A stretch of DNA of 64,000 nucleotides, from contig CM057129.1 in NCBI GenBank assembly GCA_029964075.1, positions 17,041,430 through 17,105,429 on the forward strand, written 5' to 3'. Position 1 is the first letter of the stretch, and every line of letters begins with the position of its first letter. A program made the translations under genes and the position numbers. Under the pieces are notes generated by a model. That model was not told the DNA's origin. It searched no databases and saw nothing but the letters and a program-made list of their open reading frames with translations. Positions 11,801 to 26,800 of this stretch are shown here, piece by piece. This DNA is from Patiria pectinifera. Taxonomy: Eukaryota; Echinodermata; Asteroidea; Valvatida; Asterinidae.

Positions 11801-14800
11801 GACAACTTGCCATGGTAGAAACTGTTGGCATTCAAACAAAGGATGTTGGCATTAAAACAAAGGAAACAGGGATGCCAGTGGCTTTTTGCTCCAGGGCCGG
11901 AATACACCATACATAATCACAACACAATAGTATTGATCCTTTTTTTGATTGACAACTAAGCTTGAAATACCAGCTTGCAAAAATGAAAAACTAAAGCCCA
12001 GTGTACCCCTTTCCGATTTTACCGGTTCACCGGACCAGACACCGGACGGTCAGATCGATCCAAATTTTCAGCGCACACCTCTGAACGATGGCCCGATGAT
12101 CCGGTGAACTGGTAAAATCAGAAAGGTGTGCTCCGGGCTTAAGTAGTGTTAAGTACACTGTCTGAGACTCCAGCTTTTCACTAACTCCCTAGCCAAATTT
12201 TTACAGAGCTGCAAAACAGGAGATACTGCTAGGCAAACTTCTATGCTAAGCATGAATCAGCTGGGTACCAGTCATGAACATAATACACTGCATGGGATGT
12301 TGGCCGGTGACCTGTTTTGCAGAGCACATAATTTCTCTACTTAGCAGCCCAACGGAACTGGCCCCTGGTATTCAAGGCATATAGGATCATTTACACTTTA
12401 TGCATTTTGATCGTTTCCGACAATAACACCACTCAAAATCTAAAGAAAAATGTTGGGTAGATACTTATAAGATGGAATTTGCATCGGGGTGATGTAAATC
12501 ATTCTCAGGTTTTGCTCTTCATTGACGTATAGACACTGTATACTCTGTGTGTTACCACCCGAGTGAAAGTTGGAAAAAAAATCACTCGGGTGGGACTCGA
12601 ACCCATGACTGCCTGCTTTCTAGTGCAGACATCTTACCACTCGACCACCGAGCTTGCGGGATCGGTTGGCTGGTTCGAATGGTGGATATTACACTCTTTG
12701 AGAAAGCAGTGAAAAACCATGCATCTTTTGATCATGAAACACGATTTGGTCCGTACCACTTTTTTTTCATTCCTATGATCAGTCAATTGACTGATCGTTG
12801 GAAATCGCCCACATTTCTTGATTTCTTCTTTAATGACAGCGAGACAGATGGAACCATTTCACGGGGTGTTAATCCAAGTAAGCTTTTTGAAAACAATTCA
12901 GTAGGCTGCTTTTGGGATCAAAGTAAATGATCCTATATGCCTTTAACCCACTCCACTCATGATTAACCTTTGCTGATCTAGGCTCATGTTGGGATCGATC
13001 TTCTCTCCCTGCACTTCGTGCTTGCGTCTCAGCTCCAGCTTCAGGTCCTTGGCCATGCCGGAGGGTTTCTTTGGGGAGTTCCTTCTGGAGTTATCGGGCG
13101 TGGATGCTCCTGACCTAGACACAGCGTTCTTCTTCTCTTTCTCTGAGAGAGAGATACCAAAATGAACTACAATGTAAGCTTTACCCTTCATTCTACTTTT
13201 GTAGTTAATCTTCATGCACTTTGAAAAAAAAAATTGGCTAGCATGTTATGGAGATCAGGATAACACACTGAGGCCACGTCCAAACTACTAGACTACGGCT
13301 AGCAATTATACAAGCAGCCTATGGAAGCAGGGATCCTCTACACCAGGATAAATTGCTTCCCCAAATTTCTGGTAAGATGGTATGGCATTTGCACATCGTG
13401 CGTGCGCGTTCGTGAGACTTGGCAGTCTTTCAGTGGTCAAATTTCTGTCAGGACGCCATCTGTGGGCGATCATGGCGTGCGCGCATTGTTCTACATGTTC
13501 TATGCATTGTTCTATGCGCAGACGCGGCATATCACGCATAAACCGGTAGACAAACCGTTCCATACATTTTGTACTCAAGCTCAGATGAGTCGTTTATCCT
13601 TGCGTAGAGGATCCGTGATGGAAGCAACTGAAGCCACCCATAGACATGTGCGTTACTACTGCCAGCAACAGCCAAGGGTGCATTCCAAACCCCGGTCTTG
13701 TGTTGAATGAACACGAAAACGGGGTTTCGAACGATGAGAACCAACACGCGAATGGTGTTTGCGAACAGGATTTTCACTCCCCAGTTATTGGGGAGAAGAT
13801 GAAGAACCTCAAGAAAAAAGATGGCAGACTTAAGCCCCTGCCGCAACTTGCTTTGACATTCTGTGCATAAAACTGAAAGCACTCACTGTGCAGGAGCAGT
13901 TATGATATAAACCAAAAAAAATTTTACGTGATCATAGAGTGGAGTGGAGTGGGCTTGTCTTTGGCAGTTTCTATAGCTGTTCCGGGATTAAATTATTTTT
14001 GCAAGATCATTAGTTTCCCTTCTTTTCATTCGGCATTTTAATAATTATGGTGGCTGCCATCTTGAATTTTCGCCCAGCTCCACTCCACACGCACCACACG
14101 CACTTGGGCGTTCGTAATCGGCGGGTCACTTGAGAACAGGGATTTGAATACGCCTCAGCTTCCACCAACATAAATGGCGACCAGTATTCTACAATCTAGG
14201 CCTTATTTCATGACGCTAGAATCTTAGCTTTAAAACATATGTACAAAAACTAGGTACCTACATCGCATGGGTGAGGAACAACTTTGGGTTGGTGCACATT
14301 CTAGCAGCTACATGTAAGTATTCTGTGGTTTACAGGGTTAGGGCAAAATTTCTCTGTTAGTGCTGTAAGCACAGAATGGTGATAACGGGTAAGAGCAGGA
14401 TTCCACTGTTGGCAAAGCTGTGAAGTTTTCACCCTGATGCACCATATGGATTGAGATGTGAGTGTCTGTCTCACTATTTAGGGGTTTTTCCCCTCAGCAA
14501 TAAAATAGGGTCTTCTGCCCAGCTTTGAGCGACATTTTCCTTCACTAGGTATCTTCTGTTCTTGGTTACATAGTAGTTGTAATGAAATCATCCGCAGAAA
14601 TAAATGAACAGTACCTTTTTTTGAATCAAAATGTAAGGAAATTCAAAGAAATGACTTCTTTGGACAAAGCCTACCGGTATTTTAAAACTGACTTGTTTGA
14701 ATGTAATCAAGTTACATGTATCTCAATACAGATGGTTTGAAAAAGTACATTATCTTAACTGATTGTTACTGTATTGCAATAATTATGATCAGTACATTTA

Positions 14801-17800
14801 TAGCACATGACTTGCCACAAACAAACTCCTAAATGCCTACAGGGATTGTTAGGAAAACTACAGACAAAGTTACACAATGTATGACAGTAGTTTACATTTT
14901 GATGAACCAGCTGTTGATGTCATGCAGCATGCATCCCTTTCTGGTTGTGAACATGCATCTACATGTACCTGTACTTTCCAGACAATTTGTCCAGAGTATA
15001 AGTATTAAACTTTCTCCATGCAATTAAAAAAACTTCCAAAACTTTTGCCCAAGCATCAACATCAATGAGCATTTCCATGGACAGTGGGTAGTACAAAGCA
15101 AACTTTTCCAAATGTCCAGCACCCGCCATACAAACGCCACGCTTTGAGATATCATACGTGCTGCACTAAAACTCAATGACTTTCTGTGATTTTTGTTTGC
15201 ATGCTGCTCGCTGCACGTTATCAACAGAGGGCGCCCTGAATGCAAACCATGGTCACTACGTCTCTCTACCCCCACCTGTCAAGACCTGCGACATTTGCCT
15301 ATTCTTCTGTATCCATTCCCAGGGCTGGTCATAATCGTCCTGTGGCCGGGTATCGCTCTCGGGACTACTCCGGCCAATCCCGCCCAGGTGGGCGACATCC
15401 GACTTACTCCGCGACCGGTTACACTCACCGCCTGGGGACTCTGGCGGTAGCCGGGGCAGACGGTGGGACCGCCACTCCCAGGGGTTGTCATACTCGCCCT
15501 GCGGCCTCATGTCGTTCTGCGGCGTCTGGTCTGGGGCTGGGGACAGCATGGGACCGTCTGTGCCGTTCTCCTCGGGATCCCTGGCGGCGGCTTTCTCCTG
15601 TCCGGTATTGAAGCTCACCTCCTCCCAGTATTGGGCTTCATCAGGAGTCTCACTTGCCGACGTCCTCCGCGTGATCTCACTGACGTCTGGCGGCTCCTCG
15701 TACTGGTGCTGGAGCTGTTTCTTGGAGTTGGTTGGAGGTTGCTTTTTAATATCTGGAAAAAACAGGGCAGAAACTGCATTAAACATACGATGCAAAGCCT
15801 CAAATTGGCATGATGGAAAACTAAAGTTGATATGGGGTGACACCTACGGTAAGAACTGGTTCTCTAAAAATGACTACTGTACATACATGTACAAGGCGCG
15901 AGGAACATTAATACCATGCATAAAATAAACACAGGGTCCACTTTTCCCCCGTTCCTGTTACATCTCAATGATTGTATAATTCTGCATGCACTCCTAAACG
16001 TATTTTTCCTCCCAACGTTAGTATTATGATGCAAACGACCTACACAACAATTCAAAATTAGTTCAAAGTCTTTTTTAATGACACTTGAAAGGCAAATTAC
16101 AAATTTCAGAGGTCACAAGCACAGGAAAACAAGTCACAATTCTGACCCTAAATTTATAGAATGACGAGAATAGGTCCACCTTTATGCACTATGAACTGTT
16201 GTACTCCATGTTTCTAGGACTAAGTAAACTTTTCTGTGTAACCTTATCTTTCTTCTTCCTTTTTTCCAAATAATTTCTACCTAATTCACTTCTTTGTCTT
16301 CTTGTTTGTACAAAGAGTCATTATTTTTTTAATATCTTGGAATGAAAACAAGTATGGAGATTAACCCCGCTTGAACAATAGGATGTGGCGAATATAAAAG
16401 GACAAGTGAAAGAAGCAGACAGACTCAAGCTGAAACTGAAAGAAACAAAAAAGAAATCATGTGATCACAAAAAAATGAGAAATAACAAATTTGCCATTAT
16501 GAATAGGAATTCCCCGTATGTACTGTACAGTAGTGTACCGATACGTACATGAGAAACTGATACATCCTGTTACAGAAGGCAAGAACTTTTTAACAATCAC
16601 TCAACGGCAACAATAGGGTGTCAAGACCCCAGATATATGGCAGTCTTTTTAATGCCAACAGGAAGTGATGAATTCACACCCTAATAAACTAGAGGATCAA
16701 CAAGTGAGCCGTTTCATGTACATGTGCACACGAACCCTACAAACTGGTATACTTTCAAGACTGTAGTCTGTAATAAACCTTATTAACAGTACATACATGT
16801 GGGTCATTCCACCGGGTTGGGACACAGTGCATGTTACATCCATATATTTGGTCATATTCTTAAAAGTATCAATGCATTCTAAACAATTGCGCAACATAAT
16901 ATTTGTGTCCAAATCACCCAATGGAAGTGTGACATTTGGGGTTGGACACGGTGTCCATGTTACATCCACTAACAAGCTATCATTTCTGCTCCATTTGATA
17001 CCTGACTACCATAACAAAAGCTTTGCTTAGTGTGTTGCATGTAGTGTAATAAGTACATAAAGTGAATTTGGGTCAAGTTTTACAGAAATCAAAAAAAAAT
17101 TGGTACAAATAAAATATTTGGATGTAACATGGACACAGTGTCAATGTTACGTCTGAATGACATTTTTGCTCATATTTTTGGCAATATACATTCAAATGAT
17201 TTAAAACTTTCTGCAGTAGTGAAACACCCAACAGCCAATATTACGTAGAGCAACTGCTAGCAAGGCATTCATGCTTTTCTTAATATGGTCATATGTCACA
17301 CATTGTGTCCCAACCCGGTGGAATGACCCCTGTACATAGGACCATTAGCTTATTGCGCAATTTTTATTTAAAACAACAGTTGCATAAGTTACCAAAAGCA
17401 ATGTTATTAAGTGTTATTGATTTAACCAGATGTATTTTTTTTTCATTATTATCACTGAGAGTGACATATATGTGGGCTAAAAACGATGACGAAAGATTTC
17501 ATAATCTTTTTAAATTTCTCCAGTTGTTCACGATAAATGGGGAATATTTTTTACAAACTGTTTACACTGTGAACACTTTACCAGGGAGAGCAACACATTT
17601 CATGTTATATCCAATGAAAACGTGGGGAAAAAACACTGAAGTAGTGAATAAAACAGACAGTTTCTTGGAAGTTGGATGTGCCGGTGCGACCCCAATTGGG
17701 CACTGATTAAACAGACACACATGCATGCATGCAGTTCATTTACTACGCGATTCTTAACATGCATGTATACAAGTATATGAATTGGAATAAAAACATCTGC

Positions 17801-20800
17801 AAAGCCAATGAAAATTTGATCGCAGGTCAAACATACATTTCCCAAATACGTACGGTGCACAACTGAACTCACAATAATGTACTGATTTTACATTGGGTCA
17901 TTCTACAAATGTTGGGTCCGCTAATCCACTTTATCCTGGGTCCGCTAATCCACTTTATCAAGGGTCCGCTAATCCACTTTATCCAGGGTCCGCTAATCCA
18001 CTTTATCAAGGGTCCGCTAATCCACTTTATCAAGGGTCCGCTAATCCACCTTCTGTGCTACATGTATATCTGAAATACACGTGCATGTATGACTTTTGTA
18101 AATTCTGAATGCACTTCTTACTTAATTCCTATCCAACAAATAACAAATTAGTTTGAAGTCATTTTTGATGAAACTTAAACAGCAACTTAAAAAGTACAGA
18201 AGCAAATGTTCTCAAAGTTTGTACAGACCACTTGCATATTGAGCCACATTCAGTTGCTGCACACACTGCTAAGGTTCTTTGTTTTTATGCAGGAGGGTGC
18301 AATAATGTTTCAGAAACTCTTTTATCTTCATCAATATGTTGGAATTTTGAATTCGAGAAATATCTTGCTTGGCAATGCACTCGGTTGTGTAACAGCATGC
18401 AAATATGCACTTGGTTGTGTAACAGCATGCAAATATGCACACATACAGTGCACGTACATGACAAGGATCTACATATAAATGGGTCTTTCTATAAATTTTG
18501 AGGGTCCCACAATATGTGACATTTTCCAGTCCCTGTTTTCATTGGTACTCTGTGCTTTTCAATTCAAGTGTCATCAAGAATGACTGCAAACACGTTTTAT
18601 CTGTTGAGCAGGTATTTTGCTATTCATAAATCACTCCTGGATCAGACTTATATAAAAAATAAAAAAAGTCAGATGTAACAGGCAAAGGACAAAGTTAGAC
18701 CCAAAATTTATAGAATGATCCAAATATGGCTACATGTACACACCACATGACAATATTTCCAGTACGGCAGATACCGTAGGTGAAGGGATTGTGCCTTTCA
18801 AGCATGGCATTTGACACACAGTCAGAGCATGGAGCTAAAAGTATGTCATGAGACAGATATTTGGTGACAAGGCCTTTGCAGATTTGTCCTTTGAAAAATT
18901 AAAGGTAGAATAATAAGCAATGGCAGCCATTTTGAAAACTTTGAAAATTGCTTGTAATTCTACCTATATTTTTTTCAAAGGACAAATCTACAATGGCCCT
19001 ATAGCCAAATATCTCTCTCATGACATACCCTGACCATGTGCCAAATTCCATCCTTGTATCATCTAAGGCACAATTCCCCCAAATATTTCCCCTATCTGCA
19101 GTGCCTCACTATAAGTTACAGTACATGCGGCATCATGCTCAAAAAAGGACTTGAAAAGTCAATTCTCCTGAACAGCAGACTGGAGCCAAACAGACACAAA
19201 AGCTCCTAAATGAAATGGGAAGCGGATGCCTGTGTGGTTTCCTGTTGACTTGCTTGATGGTTGTATAGTCAACTAAACTACAACCACAATCCAGTACATC
19301 AAGGACACAACGCAAAACATGCAGCAACAACTGACCATTACACTGTGTGATTGGCCAATGCATTATGCTTGGGCAATTCTTAACATTTTTTTTTTATTTT
19401 ATCTATTTGGATTAATCATGAAGTCATGATCCTGTTTAGAGTTGATTGCAAAATCCCTTCCCCCCCCCCCAAAAAAAAGCATTAATGAAGATAAACGTCC
19501 AATATATCTTTGTAAGAAGTGAATCATTAATGATGCATACATGCTTTGTGGTCTGCATGAAAATGACAAGGTTTCAGTTAGCGGGACATATGTAGCACTT
19601 GCTGTTACAACCTGTACAGGTGCCATGAAATGTTATCCTAATGAGTGGTAGCGGTTGGTTTCGACATGACTGTGGAATGCCGACACAGGTCATGAATACA
19701 TGTGAGATTCAGGTTGGGATCTGCAAACCATATTTTCAGTCGTTACTTGGTTTCGTGAGGGCAAAAATGGATTTAAGGCAATATTTGCGATTGAAATCTT
19801 GCAAACATGAAAAAAGTGACAGACTCCTTTGGGCACATGTAATGTATGTTTCATGTCAAGATCATTGTGAAGTGCAGTTTAAATCATATGATAACTGCAA
19901 GCAGTTTGCTGCCACTTGATGACAATGTTGATTGCAAATGTGCTAGGTGCCCCATGTAAATAGCAGAATGAAATATGCATATATGCAATTAAAGTATTAC
20001 ATGTAATTTGGTTACAATGGCATCTGCCATATGCAAAATAAAAATGCATGCATAAATTATGCGACCATCTTGATATGGAATACGCATGATGCAGACTGCT
20101 TGGTACATGTACAAACATGTACAAACATGTACAAGAAATAAGGATCATGCATCATATCCAAGCAATTACCATCCAAACCATTCAGGTGTAAACTGCACGG
20201 CATGCAATATTTCACCTCCATGCTCATTAATATGCATATCACATGCAAATTTTGAAAGTACACGATGCCATATGCCAACCGAAGCCAATTTTAAGAAGCT
20301 GCAGATGGCAGAAAAGCTGTGCTACATTGACAGTGTAACCACGGCAAAAAGTTCAACCTTCATTTTATTTCAAGGCCCCACCTTGCAAAAAACTACACCG
20401 TGCTTCTTTCAGAGGACAATATTTGTTCATTATTCATCATGAGATTCTGCTTCCAGACTTGCATGCTCTTTGTTGTGCCTACTGCTTAACCTTCACTCCC
20501 TTCTGTCTTTTACTAAGTAATGGACCAAGTCCGCCAAAATCCATTAATCACGCTGCTTCCAATGCATGCTTATCTTTTGGCCTCCAGACCCAAGTCCATC
20601 ATAGTCCATCAATATTTAGTCAAACCAGGCCTGCAGGACCAAGTCCCTTAAAATCCACCAAAATGAGGGGGTGGATTTTGATGGAGTTGGGGAGGTTAGG
20701 GTTAATGTCTCCACAAAGTTAGCCCCAGTGCTACTTCAGCAGAACATCCTATGCTCGGTAGCGGGCATGAAATTGTCTTTCTTGCTTTATTCACAATTTG

Positions 20801-23800
20801 AGAAACCTAGCAGCTGCCTATCAAGAGCCTCGGATCATTGAAGTTAAGCTGTTCCTTTCAGGACTGCAGATTACCCATGACCACTTTCATGTTGCAGGCT
20901 AACCAATTTCATGGTGCCACTAAACACAAGATGTTTTTGCAAATTGAAGCAAACTTTGTCTGTTTTTCGTTGGGACCGTAAGCAGTCAGTTCAGCAAAGA
21001 GAACTTTCTTACAACATGAAATTTTACTTTCAAGAAAGAAACACCGATGGCTTTGTCTATGGCTTTGTCTATGGCTTTGGCTTCACCTCTGGCTCCGGAA
21101 TCCTTAGCCAACTGGAATCTTTCAAACAAGTGGCCCTACTCTGAACTTTGACATCATATTACTAATGTGGTGCTAATATAGCACTTTCATACCAAAAGTC
21201 TCAAAGCGCTTCACAATTATTACCCCTTGTTCATCAGGTCATGATGAGACTAGTTTTTGCAGCAGCTTTTTGAGATCAGCGCATCTTGGTCTGTACCTTC
21301 ACAGGTACCCATTTATACTCCTGGGTGGAGAGAGGCAAATGTAGTTAAGTGTCTTGCCCAAGAAAACAAGCCCCATGTTCCCCATCAGGATTCGAACCCA
21401 CGTAACCATGGTACATGAGTCGAACACAACAACCATTGGAGTACAGCACTAAATCAGAAAACTGGCATGACATTTTGAGAAAGAGCCCCCCCATAAGTGA
21501 GGAGCAAAAGACCAGAGGCTGTGAGTCTGAAACCAAAGCCGGAGCCAAATCTGAAGAATGATTGCTATGGGATGTATACATGGGATGCATTTGGGTCATT
21601 CTATAAATCTAGTGTCAGAAGTGTGACATTTTTCCTGTTCCTGTTACCTTGGTACTTTGTAATTTGCCTTTCAACTACATGTATCATTAAGAATGACTTG
21701 AAACATTTTTTTTATTTGTTGTGTAGGGAGTTTGCCATTCACAATCACTCTTGGCGGAAGACTGCATTAAGGAGTGCATGGGACTTATAGATGTCAGATG
21801 TGCATGTAACAGGGACAGGAAAAAGTGGACCCCAAATTTATAAAATGACCCATGTAGCTATGGGGTGAATGTTAATTTACATCCTCACCATGTTGGCATG
21901 CACCTAATATTTTCCAAGAGACATGACATGCAATCCCAGAGCCGGATACTTACGCTTGATCACATCATACGGTAAAGAATAGTCATCCTCCGGGATGGCC
22001 ATTCGATTAGGGTCCCATCCTTCCTCCGTGATGTGATGCTTCGTTTCTACGGCAACGCATTAGTGTGCAAGCAAGGAAGATGAACAACGCAAGAAGTGAG
22101 AAGTTAGATGTCAGTACTGTCAGTTGGGCCACTTAATAAGAAACTGAGCGAATGGGTTAATGATTGGCAGGGCCTCTTCAATCCCGATCTGAATACTTCA
22201 ATCCCGAAGACACCTTTGACTGCCGCATCTGAGACCTCAACCCTTCAAATGGCAGTCAAATTTAAAACCGGTTTGACATGAGGAGGACAAGAGTTGTTCG
22301 CCATCCAAATCCCTTCATCCCTTTTAGGGATCGCATTGGCGTAGCTGTACTTTCCTCGTCTTCCACAGCTGTGACCCGGGTTCAAATCACGCCAGGGCCA
22401 ATACGTGGATTTGGTTTTCAGTCCATACCTGATTTTGTGGGTTTTCCCTAAAATATAATTCTGGGGTTTTCCTCCCACCACTAAAACTGTAAATGAGTAA
22501 TTTCCTTCCACATCTTCCACCGAGGGACCCCACTGGAAATAAGTCAATATTATTTTTCAGAGAAGTCCTTTCATTTTCTTTTATTAACATAGTCATTTGT
22601 TCCATCTAACAAAGAAAACGTCTGCTTTAGTTTTGATCAATCATGTGAGGGAACGTTCCATTTTTTAAAAAATTCCAATAGCTATCAACAGAATCAAGCA
22701 ATAAGATTGGAAATCATATCAGAGCAATATTTGATATGACATGCAGAAAAGAGACACAATTTCAATTCAGAACTTGAGTCTCAAAACTAGACAGTTTCTG
22801 TGTCAGAGTGTCAAACAAGAATTAAGCCTGCTCAAATATTGTTGAGGCTAATCTCAGATCAAAAACATTGAAGTCCCAAGTTGATTGAATCCGGTTTTTT
22901 TAAACCGTCTGGGAATTATTCATCGAACATTCCCAACTTGACTTTATTTTGAGTGTGTGTCTCATGCAACTTACTTTTGACTAGATCATACGGCAAGCTA
23001 TAATCATCGTCTGCGTAGGGCTGGTTTGGGATTGGGCCGTCGTCTGGCAAGAAGCCAGATCGCATCTCTTGAGAAGGCAAGGCAATATCCATGAGGCAAG
23101 GCAAGGTCCACGAGGAAATAGGGAGCAGAGGTTAGTTGGTGAACAGGTCAGTGATGGTTAACAGCAAACAGCATTGATATTAATGGCAAACAAATTAATT
23201 TGGTGTTACATTTACATGTATATAGCGGGGTGCTTTCTAAGCAGAGACAGAATCAAGAGCATCTTGCTTAGCACTAATTTTTTTTAACAATCCAACTAGT
23301 GGAAGAGTAAGGAGGAATTTCAGTGGAAAAATTGCACTGCAGACATTGATAAGTAGCTCTACTGAAATGTTGCATACATAAAAAAAAATGTGAAAGGTGG
23401 AGATGCAGAAGCAGGGCTGTAACTATGGCAAAGATGCTAAGAAAGATTAGTTGCTAAGGACAAGTTGTAATGAAAATGACAAGGAGGATTTCAGCAAGGC
23501 AATAAGGTGTATTAAATTGCTTCAATGTTATAACATGTTAAATGCAAAAGGACAAGAGTAGTCAAAGACGTGCGTTTTGAAGTCTTTTATTGTAAAGCAA
23601 AGAAAATTCCCCAAAATAAAAATGAAGACAATCATCTCCACGTGTGCCTTGTACTTTTTTGCATGTGCACCCTTCACGTGCCAAAAATACGCCACCGGTG
23701 CTCAAAAATAGCAATGGAAACTAGGTAATTGGTTAATCACCAAGAGGGAATCCTTGACACACATGTGGAGCTATATTAACGCACCGGTGGTAAGGGCCCC

Positions 23801-26800
23801 AATAATCAATTTCCTGATCTGGTTGTCGAAACTAAACCGACAAATTGACGGTAAGGTGACAGCGCGCCTGACGCAGAACTGTCAACTTACGTTTGACAAT
23901 TTCGTAGGGGACCGAGTAGTCGTCCTCAGCGAAGGGTCTGTTGGGGTTGGGCCCCTCGGTTCGGGGCGGGAGAATGCCGCTCTCGAGGGCCGCTTTCAGG
24001 ACATCTTTGGGATCACAGTAGTCATCCAAAACAATGGGCTGCAGAAAGGATAAAACACAAAGAAATGGATATACTTTAATTTCACAAACATGGCTTAATC
24101 TTGCTGAGAATTTGAAAGTGACATCTGACAGTGGAATTGTCTGAGTGTTAACTCAGTAACACTCACTACTAAAATAAAATTCATTGTTCATGGACTTTAA
24201 AATGTATTTTGAAATGAAGGGAGGAGCTTCAACAAATACATTGTATTTGAGTGGCCTGAAATTTCAAATTCGCAATGGACATTTTAACTAAGACATTCAT
24301 AATCTATTTAGGCGACAAACATTTGGGTAATTTTTTCTCAATTGCTCCAGGATTTGTCAGTTTTTTCTTTAGAAAAGCCCCTAGAGCTAAATCACCATTA
24401 AAGGCATTCCTTCCTTCTAAGTGAGGGTTTTTTTGGCAAAAAAACTAAAAACGGCGCAATTCAGCAGCACAATTCGGCCTTAAATGTTGTGGATGGTAAC
24501 CCCAAAGCTCACAGTCACAGTTAATATTTGTTCATGCATGTGGAAAGGAGCCCAGCTGATTTCCTTCAATCTCGTTCGCCCAGGACGAATGCAAATTTTT
24601 TAGTTTTTAGTTTGTGCCCCCAAAAACTCACTTAAGCCAGAAAGTAATGCCTATAATGCCGACTTAAGATTTATGGGGCTTGTTTAAAGAAAAAAGTGAC
24701 AAATCTGAGAGAAATTGAGAGAAAATGACCTGAATGTTTGTACCCTGTACCTTTTCAATGGCCCGCTTTCACTTTTTGCAGCCAGGCCCATTTACATGTA
24801 TGTGTATGCATGCATAATTTTGAAAAAAGGCCCATACATGTATGTTTAACTTCATTTACAATAAAAAGTTGTCAATAAAACTTAATATCACGTTGTATAT
24901 TTTCAATGAGCTTATTTCTATGCATTGTTGTACATGTCCTTTGTGTACAAATCAAAGGGTTTGTGGCAGTCACATGTAATACATACAAAGTAATTACTGA
25001 CACCATCAATACTAGAAATAACAGGCCGAGCATTTCCTTGTACAGCTAGCCATAGCCCCAAGCATTTGATTCCATGTGACATCCTGTGCCTGTCTCTTCT
25101 CACTACTGTCTCAGAATGATGCCAATGCAATGATAGAAACCTCCTGAAAATTAAGCCTACATTACTGTACATCCACCTTCCATTATCTTTCAACCGGTAC
25201 AGGACTTTGCCCATCACTACTGGGCCCAATTTCACGGCGCTGCTAAGCACAAAAATTTGCTTAGCACAAAAATAGTCTGGCTTATAAAGCAGGTTGCCAG
25301 TCGAAACTCCACGTGATGTATATTGCTCGTGATTAGTATTCAGCTGTTGTTCACATGGAGTTTTGGCTAGTAACCTGCTTTTATAAGCCAGACTTTTTTT
25401 GTGCTAAGGAAGTGTTTGTGCTTAGCAGCGGGGTGAAATTGGGCCCAGGTCTCAAAATCAGACATCAGGACCAAGAATGATGATTTGTCTCCATAAATGC
25501 TACATGTACATGTGTGCAGTACTTTGAAAGGCGAAAGTGCACACAGCACATATTATGAAAACTGTACATAAAGTATACAGTTAATAAACTCTGTCTATTG
25601 ATCCTCCTGTCTCAAGGTTTGTGTGAATGCAGATATTGTAAGGGAAGGGTTTCCAGTCATGAAATTTCCCTGGACAACAAAACATGATTAATTCTTGATG
25701 TTCATTAAAGGGAATGTACATTGTACATTATTGGCTTTTGCTGTAATTTTCAGAAATGAACTATTTGAGGGGTCTACCTCCATGATATAATAGATCAAAT
25801 ATTGTTACACTGACATGTTTGAAGTTTTGTGTTTGAAAATGCTGGAAAAACCAAGAAAAACAAAAATGTTCAAGTAGTCTGGTTCCCTGACTCCACTAAA
25901 GATGAAATGGATCAATGTATTGATGCCGGAAAATTGTAAGGTAAGGGAACCAGTCTAGCTGACCTGCACCCGTTCATGAACATGTAACCAATAGCAAACA
26001 AAGTTTGGACTGGAAAAAAATGGTAAAGTTGGAGCAGTAGTTGAAGATAATTAGGTTTTTCCAACGGTGGTCGGCCGACCATGTATACAAAAATACCATT
26101 TTCTTGAAAATGACTTCACACCAGGTGCCATAATTTTACAGGATGCTTTAGACTGTCATTTACCAACATCCTAGTAAGGTATTTTGTAAAAACTTAGTAG
26201 CGTTATTTAAAGCAAATGGGGATGGGGAGATGTGTCAACATGTATATTGTGCCCACCCCTTTTTATTGGCAATCGTGTACCGGCTGTTACAGCCTCTCTT
26301 TAGTTGATCAAACTAGAGTCAAGGGTGTTTTTTCATCATTCAAAACTGACCTTTTTAACCTAAAGAAGAACTCTCTCAATTCTAACAACCCCTTTAATTT
26401 TTTTGTAATTTGAACATTTTTGGGGGTAGAAGTTGCAATTTTCGTAAGTGGTTTACGGTTGGTGCCATGCAATTCAGCGTGGTATTAATTGCGCATGAAC
26501 TCAAAGTGCATCGCGGTTATCGCCATCTTTAATTTCTTGTTGCGTTTTGTCGTTAAAGACGAGGCGCGTATGCATCATATTGGTCAAAGGAGCCCAGAGT
26601 GCGTGCGTACTCTCCGAGCGTGCCTCACGCGAGCCTTGTACCACTCAGAAAATGGCAGCCACCGGATCTGTAGATTACACAGTTGAACAAAAGCACACAC
26701 CTCAAAGATGGCTCCAGTGCAAACGGTCTATTATGTGAATATAAATGTGTACACAACTACACGGATGTTTATTTAATTAAAAACTGTTGTGCAAATATGG

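Noticed and set aside
12588-12657. A functional tRNA-Ser gene
   Set aside because: The T arm and anticodon loop look right but the anticodon stem is imperfect and the long variable arm is missing, so it is listed as a tRNA-like pseudogene.
15240-15928. Long plus-strand reading frames opposite SHB-like exon 5
   Set aside because: They are antisense shadows of a GC-rich coding exon. The minus frame has family motifs and correct splice sites; the plus frames have neither.
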